Assembly (NCBI GenBank): GCA_032229885.1
Contig: JAVYAJ010000410.1
Location: 1 to 5,299 of the forward strand
Source of the DNA: Anammoximicrobium sp032229885
Lineage (GTDB): Bacteria > Planctomycetota > Planctomycetia > Pirellulales > Pirellulaceae
Length of the DNA: 5,299 nt
Direction of reading: 5' to 3'
How positions within the stretch are numbered: the stretch's first letter is position 1; every line of letters begins with the position of its first letter. Positions 1-4,812 of this stretch are shown here, one piece after another. Below the pieces are notes generated by a model. The model made no database searches and was not told where the DNA came from. It saw only the letters and a program-made list of their open reading frames with translations. The position numbers and the translations under genes are program-made.

Positions 1-33
1 GCCGAAGGCCATATTCATCTGGGCCACGGTGAC

Positions 34-128
34 ACGTTGATGTTGGCCTTCGGCCAACACGGTTGCTATCATCTCTGACTCCTGGGGCGTTGCCCCGGCT
101 ACGTTGGTGATGGCCTTCGGCCAACACG
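34..128. repeat. Duplicated palindromic extragenic repeat (REP-like), two copies 67 bases apart
   Basis: A 28-base unit occurs at 34-61 and again at 101-128, differing at only two positions (the seventh and tenth bases). Both copies end in the 18-base core TGGCCTTCGGCCAACACG. In the first copy the core lies in an 8-base-pair hairpin (TGTTGGCC, loop TTC, GGCCAACA, 41-59); in the second the stem is shorter (TGGCC/GGCCA, 111-123). Between them, 84-96 forms GGGGC-GTT-GCCCC. The window also begins with GCCGAAGGCC (1-10), the complement of the same palindrome, so the array probably extends to the left. The form suggests an interspersed extragenic palindrome; whether it is mobile or transcribed cannot be seen. 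Confidence 0.6.
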
Positions 129-477
129 CTTCCTGTCGTCTATGCTGCGCAAAAGTCATGCAATAGCAATTGCACCAAACGTGGGCTAGTGTCAATAACC
201 CGAAAGTGTGCTGTACAGGCCAGTGTACAAGATGTGCGCACCGTGCGCGCATGATACGAACTAAGAGTCTAAACAGGTTGCGTTGCTAGCGATCGCACTT
301 ACACAATATGTTGTGGGTCGAGCCCAATTCTCGGGACAGGCTCCTAGCGACTTCGACCGCGTGACCCGCGGTCTTGACGGCGCATCGGCGCGTGATCTAG
401 GCTACATGCGCGGGTTGCGGGTGGCAGGGCGCCAGCATCAACCGGCGCGACGGCGATCACTGACTGCCGGGTTGTCG

Positions 478-483
478 TACAAT
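478..483 (+). promoter_or_regulatory. Possible -10 element for nth
   Basis: TACAAT lies 55 bases before the chosen nth start and fits a sigma-70-type -10 box. No good TTGACA-like hexamer sits 16-18 bases upstream; the nearest, TGACTG at 461, is too close. The call rests on the -10 sequence and position alone. Confidence 0.2.
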
Positions 484-538
484 CCGGGTGAACCGTCGAA
501 GCACAGGCTGGAGAAAACGCGACAACCGTCCCAGGCAG

Positions 539-1192
539 ATGAAGAAACTACAGCGTGCGGCGTATATTTTGCAGCGGCTCGAGCAGTTGTACCCTACGAC
601 CAGAGTCCCGTTGGAGCATCGCGATCCGTACACGCTGTTGGTGGCGGTGGTGTTGAGCGCGCAGAGCACCGACAAGAAGGTCAACGAAGTCACGCCGCAC
701 CTGTTCGAGCTGGCCGACACGCCCGAAGCGATGACCCGCGTGCCGGTCGAACAGATTCACGCCGTCATCCGCTCGCTCGGCTTGGCGCCGCAGAAGGCCA
801 AAGCGATTTCCGAGTTGTCGAGAATCCTGGCCGTCGCGCACGATGGTCGCGTTCCCGACACGTTTGCAGACCTCGAGGCACTGCCGGGCGTCGGTCACAA
901 GACCGCGAGCGTCGTGATGAGCCAGGCATTCGGCAAGCCCGCATTTCCCGTCGACACGCATATCCACCGTTTGGCCCAACGATGGGGCCTGACATCCGGA
1001 CGAAGCGTCGCTCAAACCGAGCGCGACCTGAAGCGACTCTTTCCGATGGAAACCTGGAACCAGGTGCATCTGCGGATCATCTTTTACGGCCGAGAACACT
1101 GCACGGCGCGCGGCTGTGACGGCACTGTCTGCGAGATCTGCCGCACGTGCTTCCCGTGGCGACGGCAGCCGGTGGCGGTCAGGCGGGCGTGA
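539..1192 (+). CDS. nth: Endonuclease III (DNA glycosylase / AP lyase)
   Basis: This base-excision repair enzyme removes oxidised pyrimidines from DNA and cleaves the abasic site by beta-elimination. The 217-residue product is close to the usual size (about 211 in E. coli). LSAQSTDKKVN at 39-49 matches the family's N-terminal helix motif. The helix-hairpin-helix LPGVGHKTASVV at 115-126 carries the expected catalytic Lys121, and VDTHIHR at 138-144 carries the catalytic Asp139. The C-terminus has cysteines at 188, 193, 198, 201 and 204 where the family binds a [4Fe-4S] cluster, but their spacing differs from the usual C-X6-C-X2-C-X5-C. ATG 539 was chosen because the protein then begins where the family begins; a GTG at 488 would add 17 residues without family resemblance. 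The Shine-Dalgarno is weak. The 3' end overlaps the convergent exonuclease gene by 14 bases. The family call is certain; only the start is open. Confidence 0.95.
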   Translation: MKKLQRAAYILQRLEQLYPTTRVPLEHRDPYTLLVAVVLSAQSTDKKVNEVTPHLFELADTPEAMTRVPVEQIHAVIRSLGLAPQKAKAISELSRILAVAHDGRVPDTFADLEALPGVGHKTASVVMSQAFGKPAFPVDTHIHRLAQRWGLTSGRSVAQTERDLKRLFPMETWNQVHLRIIFYGREHCTARGCDGTVCEICRTCFPWRRQPVAVRRA

Positions 1193-2045
1193 CGGGTGGC
1201 GCGGCGTCGTCCGCACCGCTTGCCGACGCGTCGCTCCAGGGATTCTCCCAGTCTCCCCACCCGGCCAAATAACGGGCGAACGCGGCGCACTCGTCGGCCC
1301 GCTGCGTGATCCAGGCTTTGGTCGAGCCGACCAGCTCCTGTTCTCGCGTCAGCGTCAGCCGACCCAACAAGACCGACATGCGGAGAAACACGAAATAGGT
1401 ATCCAACACGTCGCAGCGGCAATAGTCATTGATCTCGGCCAACCGACCTTGGTCGTACATGTCCTGGACCATGTCGCCTTGGACGTCCATCTTGCCGGGT
1501 TTCCCCAGGAGATTGGCCGCCAGGTTCAATCCGCCGCTGAAGCGCGTAGCGCCGAAGTTCGTCAATAGATCGTGTAGATCGAGATGAGCGCCCGTATTGT
1601 AGCGACTGCGGTTCTGCTCCCAACTTTTGTCCGCGATGTTGAACCACGCGGGCGTGGTCAACCCATAGCGAAACGCGGCCAGCTCGAGCAAGGGGAGGTC
1701 GAACGAACGGCCGTTGAAGCTGACCAGCGTGGGGCGCTGGTACGCCTCCCAGCCGCGCCAGAACAGGTCGGTGATCACGTGAGATCGAAACTCGGGTTCA
1801 TCCAGGGCCACGATGTCCGCGAGCGAATAATCGCTCGCCACCTTGGCTACGACCATCGACACGGGAATCTGGTACGTGTACGGGACAAAGTCGCTGCCGG
1901 TCTTGGCCAGCAATTCCGCCCGGTAGCGGGCCACGGCTTCGGATGCCGATAGCCCCTCGCCTGGATACCGCACCCGCGAGATCAGGCCGCCATCCGACAC
2001 GCTCTCACTGTCGAACACCAGGAACTTGATTGCCGCGCTTGTCAT
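1179..2045 (-). CDS. Predicted 3'-5' exonuclease, DNA polymerase B-like exonuclease 2 family (RNase H fold)
   Basis: The 288-residue product looks like the stand-alone DEDD-type exonucleases of the DNA_pol_B_exo2 (PF10108) group, which remove nucleotides from 3' ends with two metal ions. The signature motifs are present in order: Exo I as FDSES with Asp12 and Glu14; Exo II as SFNGRSFDLPLL at 109-120 with Asn111 and Asp116; and Exo III as YCRCD at 208-212, a YxxxD form. HLDLHDLL at 154-161 is also typical. There is no polymerase domain. The C-terminal tail after about 265 is Ala/Asp/Pro-rich and probably disordered. The start is supported by a purine-rich ribosome binding site (AAGGAAGGGG on the minus strand, 2054-2063) 8 bases before ATG. 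It diverges from pepT and converges on nth. The physiological substrate (DNA or RNA) cannot be read from sequence. Confidence 0.88.
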   Translation of the reverse strand: MTSAAIKFLVFDSESVSDGGLISRVRYPGEGLSASEAVARYRAELLAKTGSDFVPYTYQIPVSMVVAKVASDYSLADIVALDEPEFRSHVITDLFWRGWEAYQRPTLVSFNGRSFDLPLLELAAFRYGLTTPAWFNIADKSWEQNRSRYNTGAHLDLHDLLTNFGATRFSGGLNLAANLLGKPGKMDVQGDMVQDMYDQGRLAEINDYCRCDVLDTYFVFLRMSVLLGRLTLTREQELVGSTKAWITQRADECAAFARYLAGWGDWENPWSDASASGADDAAPPVTPA

Positions 2046-2202
2046 GGGCGCGTCCCCTTCCTTTCAATCAACGCTCGGTTGTGGATGCTCCGATGCTGAT
2101 GATTCGCACGGCTCGGACTGGCCCATTGCAGGGTGACCTGCTGGTCGCCTTCCTTGCCGCACAGGACCTGAGCCTCGCGCAGCCAGCCTTGCCGATGTAC
2201 GG

Positions 2203-2208
2203 TATAGT
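2203..2208 (+). promoter_or_regulatory. Possible -10 element for pepT in the divergent spacer
   Basis: TATAGT sits 37 bases before the pepT ATG, inside GGTATAGTACC (short GGTA/TACC inverted arms). TTGCCG at 2189-2194 is too close to be a standard -35 partner, so only the -10 has support. The complement, ACTATACC, could equally serve the leftward exonuclease gene, with a leader of about 150 bases. The 200-base spacer between the divergent starts (2046-2245) must contain promoters for both genes. Confidence 0.25.
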
Positions 2209-2245
2209 ACCAGAACCTACAGAACTCGAACACGGAGACGGGAAG

Positions 2246-3493
2246 ATGGACGCCGAGCGATTGCTTGCGCGATTTCTGGAATACGTGCGGATCGATACGA
2301 CCGCCAACGAGGCGTCGCGCTCGTATCCCAGTTCTGCGGGCCAATGGCAGTTGGGACGGGCGCTGGTCCGGCAACTCCAGACGCTCGGCCTGCCGGATGC
2401 GCATCAGGACGAGCACGGCCTGGTATGGGCGACGATCTCCGCTACGGCCTCCGGCTCGATCCCGGTCATCGCGTTCAATGCCCATCTGGACACGTCGCCC
2501 GAGGCGCCCGGAGCGGGGATCGATCCGCAGGTCATCCGAAATTATGCCGGGGGCGATTTGGTCTTGCCGAAGGATCCCGATCAAGTCATCCGAGTCGCCG
2601 ACAACCCGCGACTCGCCGCGCTGCATGGGGCCACGCTGATCACGACCGACGGCACGACGCTGCTGGGCAGCGACGACAAAGCGGGCGTTGCGGTGATCGT
2701 CGAGACGGCCGCGCACTTGATGGAGAACCCTCATATTCCCCACGGACCGATCCGGCTGCTGTTCACCTGCGACGAAGAAATCGGCCAAGGTGTCAGCCGT
2801 GTGGATCTCGACAAGCTCGGCGCGAGCGTCTGCTATACGCTCGACGGGTCGGGCGCGGGCGAGATCGACGTCGAGACGTTCTCGGCCGACCTGGCGACGG
2901 TGATCGTGCGCGGCGTCAACATCCATCCGTCGATCGCCAAAGGCAGGATGGTCAACGCCGTGCGCGCGGCGAGCGAGTTCCTGGCGCGGCTGCCGCGGGA
3001 TCGCTTGGCGCCCGAGGTCACCGACGGAAGGCTCGGATTTATCCATCCGTATCATGTGGCGGGCGGCGTAGAACAGGTCGCCATCAAGCTGATCCTGCGC
3101 GACTTTGAAACGGACCAGCTCGCCGATCATGCCCGACTGTTGGTCGAATTGGGGGCGGAGATCGAGGGCCGCTTTCCAGGAGCCAACGTCGAAGTGACCG
3201 TCACAAAGCAATACCGCAATATGCGCGAGGGGCTGGCGCGTGAACCGCGGGCCGTGGAATATGCCGAACGCGCGTTTCAACGTTTGGGTTTGCCGTCCCG
3301 ACGAACGATCATCCGCGGCGGGACCGACGGCACGCTGTTGACCGAACGGGGAGTGCCCTCGCCCAATCTGTCCACCGGGCAACACAACCCGCACTCGCGC
3401 TTGGAATGGGCTTGCCTGGAGGAAATGGCCCAGGCAGTCCGTGTGCTGGTCGAACTCGCTCAGGTATGGGCCAACCCGACCGCGGCAAAGTGA
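2246..3493 (+). CDS. pepT: Peptidase T (zinc tripeptide aminopeptidase, M20 family)
   Basis: This cytoplasmic dinuclear-zinc exopeptidase removes the N-terminal residue from tripeptides in the last steps of peptide breakdown. The 415-residue product is near the family's usual 405-415. Metal and catalytic motifs align in order with E. coli PepT: NAHLDTSP at 78-85 (zinc His80, catalytic-site Asp82); TTDGTTLLGSDDKAG at 133-147 (bridging Asp143); CDEEIGQG at 175-182 (catalytic Glu177, zinc Glu178); YTLDGSGAGEI at 197-207 (zinc Asp200); NIHPSIAKGRMVNA at 225-238 in the lid domain; NMREG at 325-329; IRGGTDG at 356-362; and the terminal zinc His383 in NPHSRLEW. ATG 2246 has GGAG at 2234-2237 with 8-base spacing and places the protein at the family start. 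The frame stays open upstream to 2030, but those 72 codons have no family resemblance and run into the divergent exonuclease gene. No downstream partner is seen, so it appears monocistronic. Confidence 0.95.
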   Translation: MDAERLLARFLEYVRIDTTANEASRSYPSSAGQWQLGRALVRQLQTLGLPDAHQDEHGLVWATISATASGSIPVIAFNAHLDTSPEAPGAGIDPQVIRNYAGGDLVLPKDPDQVIRVADNPRLAALHGATLITTDGTTLLGSDDKAGVAVIVETAAHLMENPHIPHGPIRLLFTCDEEIGQGVSRVDLDKLGASVCYTLDGSGAGEIDVETFSADLATVIVRGVNIHPSIAKGRMVNAVRAASEFLARLPRDRLAPEVTDGRLGFIHPYHVAGGVEQVAIKLILRDFETDQLADHARLLVELGAEIEGRFPGANVEVTVTKQYRNMREGLAREPRAVEYAERAFQRLGLPSRRTIIRGGTDGTLLTERGVPSPNLSTGQHNPHSRLEWACLEEMAQAVRVLVELAQVWANPTAAK

Positions 3494-3580
3494 GCCAGCA
3501 CCGCGCAAGCCTCCGGCTCGAACCCACGCCGATCGTCGTTGGTTCGCCGCCCCCAGGCTTCTATTCCGAGCCGCGCTGTC

Positions 3581-3599
3581 TCGACCGGACGCCGGTCGA
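3581..3599 (+). terminator. Possible terminator-like hairpin after pepT
   Basis: TCGACCGG and CCGGTCGA form a perfect 8-base-pair stem with a 3-base loop (ACG), beginning 88 bases past the pepT stop. It is not followed by a run of T, so it lacks the standard intrinsic-terminator tail. It may stabilise the 3' end of the pepT transcript or be unrelated. Confidence 0.3.
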
Positions 3600-3663
3600 A
3601 ATCGACCTCGATCAAGTTTCGGTGGTCGCGAAACTCACGTATCGAGCACTCGCGTCACCGCGC

Positions 3664-3711
3664 TGAAACGATACACTCTCGTACCGAATAGCGTGTATCG
3701 TTTCAATACAC
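3664..3711. repeat. Perfect 13-base inverted repeat with a third half-site
   Basis: TGAAACGATACAC (3664-3676) and its exact complement GTGTATCGTTTCA (3693-3705) flank a 16-base spacer. Immediately after, ATACAC (3706-3711) repeats the inner end of the left arm, so GTGTAT at 3693-3698 can pair either leftward (13 pairs) or rightward (6 pairs, 7-base loop). There is no T-run, so it is a poor intrinsic terminator. An operator, a recombination or attachment site, or the stem of a structured RNA would fit equally. Confidence 0.65.
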
Positions 3712-4130
3712 CGCGCGCTGTCCGCAATTCGAGCGTGTTTCTCGGCCAAGGCTCCTCGTTGCCGTTCGTTAGCGCTGCGAGCAAGTCAGCCGGGCTCATC
3801 CGCCGAAGCGTTCGGTATCCCTGCCGAGCTGTTGGTGTGCTACGGGCCGGAGCGGGCTCGAAGAAACGAAAACAGGACCGCCGAACAGACGCTCAGTCAC
3901 GTTGCCATCATCGAACCAAGCACGTCCTATCGAACCACCCGCCCGTTTATCTCGCGCGTGGCACGTCTGAATTGCACGTTCCGAGGATCTTGCGCAATAC
4001 ACACAGTCGCCTGTCCTGATGCAGGCAGACATCCGGTGTTGTGTTGACCGCACCACCGGAATCGGCCGCTCGAATCGTGGGGCTACGGAGCGATAAAGCT
4101 GCTTCTGCTGCCCGTCGAGCAACATTGGTC

Positions 4131-4153
4131 GAGAAAAAAAGACGGTTTTTCTC
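4131..4153. repeat. A/T-rich palindrome (weak hairpin)
   Basis: GAGAAAAA (4131-4138) and TTTTTCTC (4146-4153) are perfect complements around a 7-base loop. The stem is mostly A-T pairs and contains its own T-run, so it would be a weak terminator in either direction. It stands out from the GC-rich surroundings. Confidence 0.4.
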
Positions 4154-4173
4154 CGGTTTGGCCTCGCATGTGC

Positions 4174-4181
4174 ACTATACC
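4174..4181 (+). promoter_or_regulatory. Possible -10 region for the small gene at 4306
   Basis: ACTATACC contains a TATA-like hexamer about 125 bases before the small gene's start. The same eight bases occur, on the complementary strand, in the divergent spacer at 2202-2209. No good -35 hexamer is visible at the right distance. If used, it would give a leader of over 100 bases holding the hairpins at 4217-4293. Confidence 0.2.
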
Positions 4182-4216
4182 ATCGATGTAAACGTCAGGA
4201 CGGGATTTCTCATCAA

Positions 4217-4246
4217 TTGCCGCAAGGATCAGATGGGATGCGGCAA
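4217..4246 (+). promoter_or_regulatory. Leader hairpin upstream of the small gene
   Basis: TTGCCGC (4217-4223) and GCGGCAA (4240-4246) form a perfect 7-base-pair stem with a 16-base loop, ending 59 bases before the start codon. It is followed by CGAGTCTTTTCC, a short T-rich stretch. It could be a weak attenuator-like hairpin or part of a longer leader fold. Only the complementarity is certain. Confidence 0.3.
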
Positions 4247-4259
4247 CGAGTCTTTTCCA

Positions 4260-4298
4260 GGGCCGATCGTTGGTTACGAGCGGCCCCCAACGAGGGAG
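4260..4298 (+). promoter_or_regulatory. Interleaved alternative hairpins next to the ribosome binding site
   Basis: Two stems are possible: GGGCCG (4260-4265) with CGGCCC (4281-4286), and TCGTTGG (4267-4273) with CCAACGA (4287-4293). They interleave with no connecting base between the two 3' arms, so forming both at once is unlikely and they probably compete. The second stem ends one base before GGAG (4295-4298), the ribosome binding site lying 7 bases before ATG 4306. Control of translation by this switch is inference. Confidence 0.35.
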
Positions 4299-4305
4299 AA
4301 CAACC

Positions 4306-4530
4306 ATGGCAAGGCGAGGGCCGAAACCGATAGACCCGTCACCGCGCGAGATTCTGCTGCGGGCTCGAAAGATTCGGGAATCGTGGTCTGAGAGGACTTT
4401 TCGTCTACGGGCCGGGTGGACAGTCGAGGCAGCCGACCGGATGGGCCACTGGACCGTGCCCGTGATCGACGTTGCCGAACTGTGCCTGGAGAACGGCGAC
4501 GAAGACGATTATCGCGTCTCTTACAACTGA
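4306..4530 (+). CDS. Small conserved-looking protein of unknown function (74 residues)
   Basis: I do not recognise a named family. The start is well supported: GGAG at 4295-4298 with 7-base spacing before ATG, and the protein character begins exactly there, although the frame is open for 12 more codons upstream. The product has two parts. Residues 1-38 are strongly basic: MARRGPKPIDPSPRE, then a helix-like stretch with the phrase IRESWSER at 23-30 and RLRAGW at 33-38. Residues 39-74 are neutral to acidic, with VPVIDVAELCLENGDEDD at 51-68. Short proteins and N-terminal segments with a 'RxxWSxxxxxxRAG' pattern look familiar from planctomycetes; that is recollection, not a database result. There is no signal peptide or membrane segment. 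A basic N-terminus could bind nucleic acid. No operon partner lies downstream. Confidence 0.7.
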   Translation: MARRGPKPIDPSPREILLRARKIRESWSERTFRLRAGWTVEAADRMGHWTVPVIDVAELCLENGDEDDYRVSYN

Positions 4531-4812
4531 ATCGACCGCTTGGGCCGAAACCCGGCGACAGCTCGTTGTGCGACCGTCGACCCGTGCCGATGTGTCAAAC
4601 GACGAACAGGCGAGCAATCAGCGCGACGGACTGCGACACGCTGCTCGACTCGAGATGCTCCCTTGCGAGGGCGGCTTCCGTCCGCGTTTGCCATACGGAC
4701 CGCGACTTTCGCGCAGGCAGTCTCGCTGGCGTACAGCGGAACTCGCGTCGTTCGGACCCGCTGTCCGCGCTGCGTTTCACCTGTCTTAGACTCGCGGGCC
4801 AGTCCTCTACAA
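4531..4812. other. Spacer between convergent genes, nothing recognised
   Basis: This 282-base stretch lies between the ends of the small gene and the repeat-protein gene. Its frames translate to Arg/Ser-rich shadow sequence without motifs. No strong hairpin with a T-run was found within it; the nearest terminator-like structure is at 4842-4880, inside the neighbouring coding region. Confidence 0.5.

Larger units (their letters stand above)
1..538. other. Gene-free upstream region with palindromes
   Basis: No reading frame here has convincing protein character. The frame open from base 1 stops at 76-78 and runs through the palindromic repeats, so it does not look like the end of a gene. The longer open frame that begins near 283 continues out of phase through nth and is Arg/Ser-rich shadow translation. 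What the region does hold is structure: duplicated palindromes at 34-128, two TGTACA sites at 212-229, a hairpin at 232-252 (ATGTGCGC/GCGCGCAT, one G-U pair, 5-base loop) and a hairpin at 355-373 (GACCGCG/CGCGGTC, 5-base loop). No tRNA-like or rRNA-like sequence was recognised. Confidence 0.6.
3494..4305. other. 812-base gene-free region with inverted repeats
   Basis: All frames here give Arg/Ser/Pro-rich translations with no recognisable motif, and no start has a convincing ribosome binding site except the one at 4306. The region holds a GC-rich hairpin at 3581-3599, a perfect 13-base inverted repeat at 3664-3705, a small palindrome CCGAA-GCG-TTCGG at 3803-3815, an A/T-rich palindrome at 4131-4153, an inverted repeat TTGCCGC/GCGGCAA at 4217-4246 and the structured leader of the next gene. 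No decayed gene, tRNA or insertion sequence was recognised. A small RNA cannot be excluded. Confidence 0.6.

Noticed and set aside
1..128. Possible CRISPR array
   Set aside because: There are only two copies of the 28-base unit, and the 39 bases between them contain their own hairpin; no third spaced copy or cas gene is visible. A REP-like repeat explains it better.
283..1119. Long rightward open frame over the upstream region and nth
   Set aside because: It overlaps nth out of frame, starts with TTG, lacks a ribosome binding site, and its Arg/Gly-rich composition is typical of a shadow frame.
548..1216. Leftward open frame opposite nth
   Set aside because: It is antisense to a clear endonuclease III and has no motif of its own.
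2042..3508. Leftward open frame of 488 codons opposite pepT
   Set aside because: It is almost exactly antisense to pepT, whose family motifs are complete; the antisense translation has no recognisable motif and is an effect of high GC.
3664..3705. 13-base inverted repeat as terminal repeats of a miniature transposon
   Set aside because: The arms are only 16 bases apart and no flanking target duplication is visible, so it is too small for a typical MITE.
3441..4019. Rightward 192-codon frame across the gene-free region
   Set aside because: It begins inside pepT in another frame, is Arg/Ser-rich throughout, and crosses the 13-base inverted repeat with no motif or ribosome binding site.
4083..4307. 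Leftward 74-codon frame in the gap before the small gene
   Set aside because: Its translation looks somewhat natural, but it starts on the opposing gene's start codon, has no supporting ribosome binding site and crosses the A/T palindrome and leader hairpins.
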